Source: a virus. From it: DNA of 30,174 nt. The DNA lies in the IMG/VR virus record IMGVR_UViG_3300001450_000022, positions 54,591-84,764 of that record, one strand, 5' to 3'. Of the stretch, positions 7,447 through 15,114 are shown one piece after another. A program made the translations under genes and the position numbers. The notes under the pieces are model-generated. The model saw only the letters and a list, made by a program, of their open reading frames with translations. It searched no databases and was not told the origin of the DNA. Position 1 is the stretch's first letter; each line of letters begins with the position of its first letter.

Positions 7447-8431
7447 ATTATCAGCAAGTCGTATAAAAACAGCTCAATCTTGCAGTTGGTTATATTGGTC
7501 AAAATATAAATTAAAGTTGCCAGAGCGAGGCAATGACGGCGCCAGAAGAGGTACCGTGTGCCATAATGTTTTTGAGCATTTATCTAAACAAAAAACCAAA
7601 AATCAATTTAACAAAATAGTTAAAGCTAAAGATCCGTTTGCATCGAAGGCTGTTGAAGATTTAATTATGTCTGATGCTACTGAACTTGGAGTCACGGACG
7701 AGGATAATATGAACCTTATCAAACAAATGATTCTCAATGGTTTGAGTTGTAATTTTCACGGAGAAGATTTGGGTGTCCCAGATGAAGCTCATGCAGAATT
7801 AGATTTTGATATAGAAAAAAATGGTTACCACATTCGTGGGTTTATTGACCAACTGTTTTTATACAAAGAAAAAAAAATCGCTATCATAAGAGATTACAAA
7901 ACAAGCAAGAAGATGTTTGAGGGTAAAGAAAAAGATGATAACCTTCAAGACTACATGTACTGTTTAGCTGTAAAACATTTATTCCCAGAATATGTAAACA
8001 GAAATGCAGAATTTTTGTTTTTAAAGTTTGATCTAAAGAAAAAAGGCTTAATGAAAATGAAGCCACTAGACGAGGATGATTTAGAAGGCTTTGAAATGCA
8101 GTTAGAAAATATACAAAACTATTTAGAAAATTTTAGCGAGTCTGATGCTAAAAGCAGTTTTGCATATGACAAAGGTTTTCCAGACGATGGAACATTTAGC
8201 GGCAAATTGCAGTGTGGGTTTGCCAAAGAAAAAAATCAACTCAAGAAAGACGGAACAAAAATGTGGCATTGTCCGTTTAAGTTTGATTTTTTTTATGTAG
8301 AAGTGTTAAACCACCTAGGAGAACACATAATGTCATCCTTTCAAGATGATTTTGATAAAAGTATTGTTCCAGAAGGCGGTAGCCATTCAATTAAATATTA
8401 TAAAGGTTGTCCAAAACACTTGACAAATTAA
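7436..8431 (+). CDS. Cas4/RecB-like PD-(D/E)XK nuclease
   Basis: Nuclease of the RecB/Cas4/AddB family, probably processing DNA ends or intermediates during replication and recombination. The N-terminal signature is LSASRIKTAQSCSWLYWSKY followed by RRGTVCHNVFEHL, the family's conserved R-G-x2-H segment. The active site has GFIDQL, then RDYKT with Asp153-x-Lys155, and QDYMY (Gln171, Tyr173) as the QxxxY motif. Cysteines near residue 16 and late in the protein (QCGF, HCPF, GCPK) could bind an iron-sulfur cluster as in Cas4/AddB, but the spacing is not classical. It overlaps the primase gene by 11 nt and ends beside the promoter for the polymerase operon. Confidence 0.78.
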   Translation: MEVKLSASRIKTAQSCSWLYWSKYKLKLPERGNDGARRGTVCHNVFEHLSKQKTKNQFNKIVKAKDPFASKAVEDLIMSDATELGVTDEDNMNLIKQMILNGLSCNFHGEDLGVPDEAHAELDFDIEKNGYHIRGFIDQLFLYKEKKIAIIRDYKTSKKMFEGKEKDDNLQDYMYCLAVKHLFPEYVNRNAEFLFLKFDLKKKGLMKMKPLDEDDLEGFEMQLENIQNYLENFSESDAKSSFAYDKGFPDDGTFSGKLQCGFAKEKNQLKKDGTKMWHCPFKFDFFYVEVLNHLGEHIMSSFQDDFDKSIVPEGGSHSIKYYKGCPKHLTN

Positions 8432-8453
8432 AATTATCACCTATATTGGTGAC
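8420..8453 (+). promoter_or_regulatory. Sigma70-type promoter with dyad operator, polymerase operon
   Basis: TTGACA (8420-8425), a 16-nt spacer, and TATATT (8442-8447) make the best promoter in the window. The -10 hexamer is exactly flanked by a perfect dyad, TCACC (8437-8441) and GGTGA (8448-8452), so a repressor bound there would cover the -10. The -10 lies at -12 to -7 from the ATG at 8454, which predicts transcription starting at or next to the A of the start codon, a leaderless mRNA. Confidence 0.72.
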
Positions 8454-9149
8454 ATGATACCATTCTTTAAAACACATGCATCTATCGGTAAAAGCATTTT
8501 ACGCATAGATGATGTCTACGAACTAACAAAAGACTTTGATGAAGTTTATTTCATTGAAGACAGTATGACAGGCTTTCCAGAAGCGTTTAGGAAATTTGGA
8601 GATAGGTTGCGGTTTGGTTTAAGATTTTCCATGTACAACGAAGATGGAAACCAAGAATCTGAAAGTAAAATGATTGCATTCGCCAATGGAGATGCGGGGG
8701 CAAAAGAATTATATAGGTTATTCACAGAGCAGTCTGACATTAAAATTTCAAAACCTTGGGACTTTACTAAAGAGTTACAGTATATAGTGCCTTTTTACGA
8801 TTCTTTTTTACACAAGAATTTAACGACCTTTTCTAACTGTGTTATTGATTTGCCGTTTGATGTTCCTTTTATGCTTGAGGATAACAATCTACCGTTCGAT
8901 TGTTTAATCGGAGATAAAATATTAAGCTATTGCAAAAACAATCCAAATCAGCATTTTTATGGTAAGTCAATATACTACGAAAACAAAGAAGATGTTTTGG
9001 CTTTTCAGACTTATAAATTAATTTGTAACCGCAGGATAGGTAGAACTTACGATCTATCAAACCCTGGACTAGATCACTTTGGTAGTGATGAATTTTGCTT
9101 TGAATCATGGAAGACTTACTCAGATACAACTTTAAACAGCGCTATATAA
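8454..9149 (+). CDS. Detached PHP domain of DNA polymerase III alpha
   Basis: A stand-alone copy of the N-terminal PHP region of DnaE. Residues 4-14 (FFKTHASIGKS) match the opening PHP strand (H-S-x-Y-S). VYFIEDSMTGFPEAFRKFGDRLRFGLRFSM follows the alternating PHP pattern (T-D-x-x-x-x-G...F...G-I-K-P-I-x-G). Near the C-terminus, NPGLDHFGSDEFCFESW matches the end of the DnaE PHP region (RFxSDEFYLKS). Only one His of the usual metal-binding HxH is present, so PHP catalysis is doubtful and the domain is probably structural. It is first in a repressible operon whose fourth gene is the missing polymerase core. No intein halves are seen at either edge, so the pieces must associate non-covalently. 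It overlaps the exonuclease gene by 43 nt. Confidence 0.72.
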   Translation: MIPFFKTHASIGKSILRIDDVYELTKDFDEVYFIEDSMTGFPEAFRKFGDRLRFGLRFSMYNEDGNQESESKMIAFANGDAGAKELYRLFTEQSDIKISKPWDFTKELQYIVPFYDSFLHKNLTTFSNCVIDLPFDVPFMLEDNNLPFDCLIGDKILSYCKNNPNQHFYGKSIYYENKEDVLAFQTYKLICNRRIGRTYDLSNPGLDHFGSDEFCFESWKTYSDTTLNSAI

Positions 9150-9736
9150 TTTTCGATACCGAAACAGAGGGGTTAAATTTAATCACCTCTAAACCTTGGC
9201 AAATAGCTTGGATTGAGTGTGAAGGCAAAAAGGTTATCAAGAAACATAATCGCTTTATTAAATGGGACGATCTAAACGTTTCACCAGATGCTGCTCGAGT
9301 CACTGGATTCGATAGGGCTTATTACGAATCTGTTGCAGAAGATCCAAAGGTTGTTTGGGCAGATTTTGAAAAAGTTTTGTATGGCAATAATATTATCCTT
9401 GGTCATAATATCCTTGGTTATGATATTTACATCTTGGGTATTTGGGCTAGAAAAATAGGTCAAAGATTAAATCACGAAAACTTTATTGGTCAACTTTTAG
9501 ATACAAATATTTTGGCTAAAGCTATTGCGGAAGATAATAGAAAACCAGAAGATGATCTTCTTGCTTGGCAAATGCGATACTTAAATTTTAGAAGACGCGG
9601 TTTAAAAACAAATCAAAAACATCTATTACAACATTATAATATTGACTTTGACGAAAATAAACTCCATGATGCCTTATACGACATAGAAAAGAACTTTGAT
9701 ATTTTTCAAAAACAAATATGGGAATTAGAAATATGA
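9107..9736 (+). CDS. DnaQ-type 3'-5' exonuclease (epsilon-like)
   Basis: DEDDh proofreading exonuclease. ExoI is FDTETEGL with Asp17 and Glu19. ExoII is GHNILGYD (Asp106). ExoIII is LHDALYDIEKNFDIF with His187 and Asp192. All catalytic residues are present, so it should be active. It sits between the separated PHP and core genes of the polymerase, which suggests it is the proofreading subunit of that enzyme. The first ATG of the frame lies 43 nt inside the PHP gene; no other ATG precedes ExoI. The stop overlaps the next gene by ATGA. Confidence 0.88.
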   Translation: MEDLLRYNFKQRYIIFDTETEGLNLITSKPWQIAWIECEGKKVIKKHNRFIKWDDLNVSPDAARVTGFDRAYYESVAEDPKVVWADFEKVLYGNNIILGHNILGYDIYILGIWARKIGQRLNHENFIGQLLDTNILAKAIAEDNRKPEDDLLAWQMRYLNFRRRGLKTNQKHLLQHYNIDFDENKLHDALYDIEKNFDIFQKQIWELEI

Positions 9737-10935
9737 ATATAGATTTTACATCAAATTTTAACTCAATTATTATTGAAAGACCAGATCGCTTTATGCATTT
9801 AGTTCAGTGGGGTTCATTTGTCCTACCTCGTGAAATGCTCGCAGACATTGAACAAACCAATTTGTTTCAAACTGAAAACCTAAATAATTCTAATCTTACC
9901 TATAAAATTAATGAATCTGGAATCTTAATGTCTAGAGAGGGAGAGGTAGATTGGGCCTCTGAATCGCTTAATGGTGAAATAAAAATAAGCACAATCTCTA
10001 ACAATATTATTATAGAGTTCGAAGCTACTTTTCAAAACGGTTCTTTAGCAAAAGCTAATTGTATCGAAGTTAAAAAAGTAAACATAAACATTAAAGAGCT
10101 ACAAAGAAGACATGAATTTAATTTAAAAGAAGCTCTTTCGTCTCACGAATCAGACAAAGAATCTTTAATTGGAGACCAAAAGAATCAATCGAAAGAACAA
10201 TCTAAGACTTTAAAGGAAATGCAAGATTCCTTAGAATCTGCCACAAACATCTTTAGAGAAAAGTTAGTATCTGCAAAATTAAAATTCGAGGAAGAGCAAA
10301 AACAAATAGAAGAAAAAGTATTTGAAGAAAAACAAAAACTAGCCGAAGAGAAAGAAGAAGCTTTAAAAGAGAAAGACAAAGCTCTAGAAGACCAAAAGCT
10401 AGAATTTGAAAAGCGAAAAAAAAAATATACCGACACTTTATCAAACTCATCGAAATGTATCAAGACGAATGAAGAAAGAATTGGTAAGCTCTCTGACACG
10501 ATAGATCAACTATTGGGAGACATTGAGTTTATAGAAGAAAGAAAAGAGCACTTTAAAAAAGAGTTAGCTAAAGAAAAAGATATCAATTTAAAACTTTTAA
10601 GCGCTCAAAAGGATGATTCTAAATTTAAAGACTTAGAAATAAAATCCTTAAAAGCTAAATTTGAATCAGAAATTAATCAACTAAAAGTATTGGATAAATA
10701 CAAAAGAGATAACGATTTCTCCACAAAAATAGTAGAGAAAAATTCACATCATCAAAAACACATAGAGGAAATTAAAAACAATTTTGAGACAGAGAAGAAC
10801 AACCTAATCAAAAAGTTTGAAATTAAACTTGACAAAGAGAAAGAAAAGTATCATAAGGATACAGATATAGTAACAAAGAAAAAATCTATACTACAAAAAA
10901 TCAAAGATGTCTTTAGCAAATTTAAAATCCTTTAA
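9733..10935 (+). CDS. Long coiled-coil protein in polymerase operon
   Basis: Residues 1-120 look like a beta-rich globular domain. From about 125 to 385 the protein is almost pure charged heptad sequence (for example EEKQKLAEEKEEALKEKDKA), a predicted long coiled coil, ending in a basic tail KKKSILQKIKDVFSKFKIL. There is no SMC-type ATPase motif and no transmembrane segment. ATG at 9733 makes the usual ATGA overlap with the exonuclease; an ATG at 9718 would add five residues. Lying between the exonuclease and the polymerase core, it could be a scaffold joining the split polymerase or linking it to helicase, but no homologue is recognised. Antisense open frames across it are by-products of its skewed codon use. 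Confidence 0.75.
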   Translation: MNIDFTSNFNSIIIERPDRFMHLVQWGSFVLPREMLADIEQTNLFQTENLNNSNLTYKINESGILMSREGEVDWASESLNGEIKISTISNNIIIEFEATFQNGSLAKANCIEVKKVNINIKELQRRHEFNLKEALSSHESDKESLIGDQKNQSKEQSKTLKEMQDSLESATNIFREKLVSAKLKFEEEQKQIEEKVFEEKQKLAEEKEEALKEKDKALEDQKLEFEKRKKKYTDTLSNSSKCIKTNEERIGKLSDTIDQLLGDIEFIEERKEHFKKELAKEKDINLKLLSAQKDDSKFKDLEIKSLKAKFESEINQLKVLDKYKRDNDFSTKIVEKNSHHQKHIEEIKNNFETEKNNLIKKFEIKLDKEKEKYHKDTDIVTKKKSILQKIKDVFSKFKIL

Positions 10936-13483
10936 AACACCTATGCCAGTTGGCGTTAGACTACCAGAAATTGAGGTAGAACAACGCTTTTATGACGAGT
11001 TAAACATATCAAATACCTCGTCTAATTATGACTTGTTGCGTGAATTATGTTTGAAAGGTGTGCAACAAAGAGAAATATATAAGCTCAAGAACAAACAAGA
11101 GTATTACGATCGTGTGAAAATGGAATTAACCGTCTTGCAAGAGCTTGGTTTTATTGATTACATACTTCTAAATTGGGATATTCTTAATTTTTGTCACGAA
11201 AACGACATACCAACTGGCCCAGGTAGAGGCTCTGCCGCAGGTTCTTTGGTATTATATTTATTAAAAGTAACAAATATTGATCCAATTCAGTATAATCTCT
11301 TTTTTGAGCGATTTGTATCTAAGAGCAGAGCTAAAAAGACCATTGTTGACGATATAACGTACCTAGACGGCTCTTTGTTGGCTGACGTGGACAATGACAT
11401 CAGTTACGATAGAAGAGCCGAGGTAATCAAATATATCGAAGATAAGCATAAAGGTAAAACATGTAAAATTTTAACTCTCAACACATTGAGTAGCAAATTG
11501 TGTGTAAAGGAGTGCGGTAAGATCGTAGGGGGTTTTTCAGAGGAAGATGTTAATGATATTAGCGCCTCTATTCCAAAGCAGTTCGGTAAGGTATTTAAGT
11601 TAAATAAAGCTTACGATGAAAGCGAAAAACTTAAAAAGTTTTGTGATGACAACCCAAAAGTATTTAAAATAGCCAGAAAACTAGAAGGATTAAATAAGAA
11701 CACTGGCGTTCACCCATCGGGGATTGCGATTAGTTTCTATAATATCGACGAGGTAATGCCAATGCAAAAAACAAACGATGGCAATTATGTTTCGGGGTAT
11801 GATATGAATGATGTGGCATCTTTGATGGTTAAGTTCGATATTTTAGGTCTAAGAACTTTATCTGTTGTTTATGATACACTTCAGCAATTAGGTAAAAAGG
11901 TAGAAACTATAGATGTCGAATCAACAGATATATATGAAAATTTCAAATTCATTGAGGCACCAAAAGGCCTCTTCCAGATTGAAGCGGACACAAACTTTAA
12001 GGCAGCTAGGAAAATTGCTCCCAGGAACCTTGAAGAACTGTCTGCTGTTGTCGCTATTGCTCGTCCTGGTGCTCTTGATTACTTAGACACGTACGCTAGC
12101 TATGTAAAGACTGGTGTTTTCAGTTCTGTGCATGAGTTCTTTGATGATATACTTTCGTATACTGGCGGGATACCTTTATACCAAGAGCAGTTAATGCAAA
12201 TGGCTGTTAAAGTTGGTTTTACATTAGATGAAGCGGAACAACTAAGAAGGATTGTCGGCAAAAAGAAAGTAGATTTAATGCCAGCTTGGAAAGCTAAGAT
12301 TGAAGAAAAAGTAGAAGAAAAAGATTTACCAAAACAGGTCGGTGACGTTTTATGGAAGGTGGCAGAAGATTCAGCTAATTATTCTTTTAATAAATCACAC
12401 TCAATTAGCTACGCTACATTAGCTGCGATAACAACATACTTGAAATTTAATCATTCCAAAGAGTTCTTTTTATCACTGCTTAAAATGACAAAGCATGAAC
12501 CAGATTCTCATGCAGAAATTTCTTTAATTAGCCAAGAGCTCTGTCTCTTTGATATGAAGCTTTTGCCACCAGATTTATCCAAGTCTGACGTTGAGTTTTC
12601 TATTGAGGATAAAAACATTCGTTATGGAATTAACAGTATAAAAGGTGTTTCTGAAAAAACATTAGAAAACTTAGTTGAGTTTAGAAAATCTGAATTACTG
12701 CAACAAACCAAATATGATGTTTTTGTTTCAGCTAAACAATCTGGTATCAATATTGGTATTGTATCTGGCTTAATACAAGGCGGAATGATGGACTCTTTCT
12801 GTAATTTTGTTGATGGTGTTCCAAACAGATGCCGTCTAGTCTTAGAGGCTCAAGCATTTAACCTTCTGACAGACAGAGAAAAAAGAAACTTTATTAGTTT
12901 AGGCGATAGACTTGATTACGACATTCTTAATTCTATTGCTTACGTTAAAAAAGAAAACTATCCAGGAGATGACTCTAAGCCACTAATGAAAGACTCTAGA
13001 TTTAAAACTTTCAAAAGAGATTACGATAAGTACCGTCAAATTTATGACAAAAATAAAGAGCATTTAGTTTTCGCTAACTGGTACTTTGAACGCAAGTATT
13101 TGGGATATAGTCATTCTAATGAAATTAAAAAAGTTTTTAAAGAGACTAAAAACTTAGTAAACACATTGGAATTAAAGTCCGTTGATCTTAACGACCGTGT
13201 AAAGTTTGTCGGAGTTGTGACAGATTGTGTGTCAAGAAAAAGTAGGGCTGGAAACAAATATATGATGGTCGAAATACAGGATGATTATGGAAAAATTAAA
13301 TTTATGATGGCCAATAACAGAAGATCTGCCGCGCTAGACATTTACTTAGAGAGAGGTGGTAAAAAACCTAAAGAAGGGCAGATTGTATTTATATATGGCA
13401 GTAAGGGTGATGATATAATATTCGGAGAAAAAATAAATATCCTGGACGAAAAAATCTATACAAGATTATCCGAAATAAAATGA
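10907..13483 (+). CDS. dnaE: DNA polymerase III alpha catalytic core without PHP
   Basis: C-family replicative polymerase lacking the N-terminal PHP domain. It begins just before the palm (LPEIEV...LRELCLKGV...YYDRVKMELTVLQELGF). GPGRGSAAGSLV (104-115) is the diagnostic motif. DNDISYDRRAEVI aligns with the catalytic DVDF block, giving Asp162 and Asp164. ARPGALDYLD holds the third aspartate (about Asp394). YSFNKSHSISYA is the fingers motif. A helix-hairpin-helix-like segment (SIKGVSEKTLENL) and a C-terminal OB-fold (about 763-858) follow. About 16 residues are inserted before the catalytic aspartates. At 858 residues it is about 300 shorter than E. coli DnaE, as expected from the missing PHP. 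The start at 10907 lies 29 nt inside the coiled-coil gene; Met13 (10943) is an alternative. Confidence 0.9.
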   Translation: MSLANLKSFKTPMPVGVRLPEIEVEQRFYDELNISNTSSNYDLLRELCLKGVQQREIYKLKNKQEYYDRVKMELTVLQELGFIDYILLNWDILNFCHENDIPTGPGRGSAAGSLVLYLLKVTNIDPIQYNLFFERFVSKSRAKKTIVDDITYLDGSLLADVDNDISYDRRAEVIKYIEDKHKGKTCKILTLNTLSSKLCVKECGKIVGGFSEEDVNDISASIPKQFGKVFKLNKAYDESEKLKKFCDDNPKVFKIARKLEGLNKNTGVHPSGIAISFYNIDEVMPMQKTNDGNYVSGYDMNDVASLMVKFDILGLRTLSVVYDTLQQLGKKVETIDVESTDIYENFKFIEAPKGLFQIEADTNFKAARKIAPRNLEELSAVVAIARPGALDYLDTYASYVKTGVFSSVHEFFDDILSYTGGIPLYQEQLMQMAVKVGFTLDEAEQLRRIVGKKKVDLMPAWKAKIEEKVEEKDLPKQVGDVLWKVAEDSANYSFNKSHSISYATLAAITTYLKFNHSKEFFLSLLKMTKHEPDSHAEISLISQELCLFDMKLLPPDLSKSDVEFSIEDKNIRYGINSIKGVSEKTLENLVEFRKSELLQQTKYDVFVSAKQSGINIGIVSGLIQGGMMDSFCNFVDGVPNRCRLVLEAQAFNLLTDREKRNFISLGDRLDYDILNSIAYVKKENYPGDDSKPLMKDSRFKTFKRDYDKYRQIYDKNKEHLVFANWYFERKYLGYSHSNEIKKVFKETKNLVNTLELKSVDLNDRVKFVGVVTDCVSRKSRAGNKYMMVEIQDDYGKIKFMMANNRRSAALDIYLERGGKKPKEGQIVFIYGSKGDDIIFGEKINILDEKIYTRLSEIK

Positions 13484-14856
13484 GTGATTTTTCAAATTAT
13501 AATTTAACACCTTCGGCTAAAAATGCTTTAGTGCAAGCTCAAGACATAGCGGAGGAGCATGGCCACTTAAAAGTGATAGACGTCCATTTGATTTATTCCG
13601 TGCTTTGTTTGAATCATGCCAATATTGATTTTTGCATGGAGTCTAATGGTCTTTTAAAGGAAGGTTTTTCTGAGTCTATACTTTTAGTATTGGAAAGATA
13701 CAAAGAGCCAAAAAGAAAAAAGAAAATATTTGCTCCAGAAATATTCGACATTTTAGACGAAGCCCAAAAAACAGCAGATAAAAATGAAGATCAATTTATA
13801 GGAGTCGATCATATTTTTATATCTATATTACAAACAAGAAAAGAATTAAGAGCTTTCTTTATAGGTCTTGAAGTTGATGTTATAAAATTATGTGCGTCTC
13901 TTTTATACACAATTAAATACGGAATAGATTACTCCACACCTCCCCCTATTCCAAGCAACAATGTGCAAAATCAACAAAAACCAAAACAAGATATAGGTGA
14001 TTGGTGCGAAAACATGAACAAAACCATCAAAGAACGTGGGACGTTTGAAATTTTTGGTAGAGAAAAAGAAATAAATAGAACTTTCGAAATTCTTTTAAGA
14101 AAAAACAAAAGCAATGTTATTTTAGTTGGAGAAGCTGGTGTTGGCAAAACTGCCATTGTGGAAGGGTTAACTGAAAATATACTACAAAAAAAATGCCCCA
14201 AATTCTTATTAAACAAAAAAATACTTTCTTTAGACATGACTTCTGTTTTAGCTGGCACAATGTATCGTGGTCAAATGGAAGAAAAGGTAAAATCCATAAT
14301 AGATGAAATATCTAGTAGCGATGAATATGTTTTGTTTATTGATGAAATACACACGATTGTCGGAGCAGGAAATTCTGAGGGTGGTTTAGACTTAGCTAAT
14401 AGCTTAAAACCAGTCCTATCTAGAGGTGGATTTGCTTGTATTGGGGCTACAACAAAAGATGAGTACGATAAATACTTTAAAACAGACTCTGCCCTAAATC
14501 GTCGTTTTGAAAAGATAGATGTGTTAGAGCCAAGCAAAGAAGAAACTTTAACTCTAATGAAAAAAGCTAAACTTTCATATGAAAAATTTCACAATATAAA
14601 ATTCACTCCATCAATTATTAAAAAAGTTATTGACTTGTGTTCAGAATATTTACCTACTAAAAAATTCCCAGACAAAGCTTTTGATATTTTAGATGAAGCT
14701 GGGGCAAAAACAAAAATACAAAACATTAAAGAGGAAGAGGGTAAAAGGGTTGAGGCCGACACGATATATGAAATTTTTGCACAAAAACTAAATACAAGTA
14801 TTGACAATGTAAAAACAAATACCAATATAAATGTAGGCAATAAAATAGGTTTTTAA
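13480..14856 (+). CDS. ClpA/ClpC-like ATPase with N-domain and D1 only
   Basis: Residues 1-145 form the double Clp N-domain (LTPSAKNALVQAQDIAEEHGH and the second repeat APEIFDILDEAQKTADKNEDQFIGVDHIF). A linker leads to one AAA+ module: FGREKEI, Walker A GEAGVGKT (217-224), Walker B VLFIDEIH (Asp288, Glu289), IGATTKDEY as sensor 1, NRRF with the arginine finger (about 341) and FPDKAFDILDEAG as the small domain. It stops where the second AAA+ module (D2) of ClpA would begin and has no ClpB-like middle domain. So it keeps substrate/adaptor-binding and ATPase parts but lacks the D2 unfolding and ClpP-docking unit. It overlaps the polymerase gene by 4 nt. It could be a dominant interactor of host Clp, an oligomeric chaperone or a motor recruited to replication. 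The last residues are KIGF. Confidence 0.85.
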   Translation: MSDFSNYNLTPSAKNALVQAQDIAEEHGHLKVIDVHLIYSVLCLNHANIDFCMESNGLLKEGFSESILLVLERYKEPKRKKKIFAPEIFDILDEAQKTADKNEDQFIGVDHIFISILQTRKELRAFFIGLEVDVIKLCASLLYTIKYGIDYSTPPPIPSNNVQNQQKPKQDIGDWCENMNKTIKERGTFEIFGREKEINRTFEILLRKNKSNVILVGEAGVGKTAIVEGLTENILQKKCPKFLLNKKILSLDMTSVLAGTMYRGQMEEKVKSIIDEISSSDEYVLFIDEIHTIVGAGNSEGGLDLANSLKPVLSRGGFACIGATTKDEYDKYFKTDSALNRRFEKIDVLEPSKEETLTLMKKAKLSYEKFHNIKFTPSIIKKVIDLCSEYLPTKKFPDKAFDILDEAGAKTKIQNIKEEEGKRVEADTIYEIFAQKLNTSIDNVKTNTNINVGNKIGF

Positions 14857-14858
14857 TT

Positions 14859-15068
14859 ATGAGAAAAATAAATCGTATAGTAAATACAATGAAAAAAAGC
14901 GGAGGTCGTTTCTTCGGTCTTCGGACAAAAAGTGGAAATAGCTACAACGCTCAATTCGTCAAAGAGACCCCAAAGTATATCGTTATTCACGATAGAAATG
15001 CTGGTTGTCGACGAACATTTGCAAAAGCTAGTTTGACTGGCTTAAAAATGGGTACAGTTAGTATCTAA
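14859..15068 (+). CDS. Small basic protein, 69 aa
   Basis: An unrecognised, strongly basic protein (MRKINRIVNTMKKSGGRFFG...). The pattern GRFFGLRTKSG...YIVIHDRNAGCRRTF suggests a small beta barrel of the KOW/SH3 sort and possible nucleic-acid binding; that is inference. It starts 3 nt after the Clp-like gene and is the last gene before a strong terminator, so it closes the polymerase operon. Confidence 0.6.
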   Translation: MRKINRIVNTMKKSGGRFFGLRTKSGNSYNAQFVKETPKYIVIHDRNAGCRRTFAKASLTGLKMGTVSI

Positions 15069-15073
15069 TTACG

Positions 15074-15099
15074 AAGGTGGTAGAAATACCACCTTTTTT
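15074..15099 (+). terminator. Strong rho-independent terminator ending polymerase operon
   Basis: AAGGTGGTA-GAAA-TACCACCTT forms a perfect 9-bp stem with a GAAA tetraloop and T6 overlapping its 3' edge. It lies 6 nt after the stop of the 69-aa gene. Confidence 0.92.
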
Positions 15100-15102
15100 A
15101 TT

Positions 15103-15108
15103 TATAAT
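15103..15108 (+). promoter_or_regulatory. Consensus -10 box, leaderless start predicted
   Basis: Perfect TATAAT at -12 to -7 from the ATG at 15115, directly after a terminator, so a new transcript must begin here. No good TTGACA is seen at the matching -35 position, which falls in the terminator stem. Confidence 0.5.
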
Positions 15109-15114
15109 ATACTT

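Noticed and set aside
8435-8454. TATCACC half-site identical to the lambda operator half-site
   Set aside because: The second half is GGTGACA and the spacing gives a 20-bp rather than 17-bp site. With no CI/Cro-like gene in the window, the likeness is probably chance; the dyad itself is kept.
10185-10499. Ser/Phe-rich open frame antisense to the coiled-coil gene
   Set aside because: It is the complement of Lys/Glu-rich heptads, has no promoter or start context, and is a composition artefact.
8454-10935. Split intein as the cause of the divided DnaE (as in cyanobacteria)
   Set aside because: No intein N- or C-terminal motifs (Cys start block, HN-Cys end) are present at the end of the PHP gene or start of the core gene, and the cyanobacterial split lies elsewhere in DnaE.
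12523-12555. QELCLF as a sliding-clamp binding motif in the polymerase core
   Set aside because: It falls in a stretch aligning with the conserved DnaE region before LPPD, so it is probably part of the fold. No clamp gene is seen in the window to test it.
14842-14853. C-terminal IGF of the Clp-like protein as a ClpP-docking loop
   Set aside because: Docking loops of ClpA/ClpX lie inside the D2-type AAA+ domain, not at a free C-terminus after D1. Three residues are too few to carry the claim.
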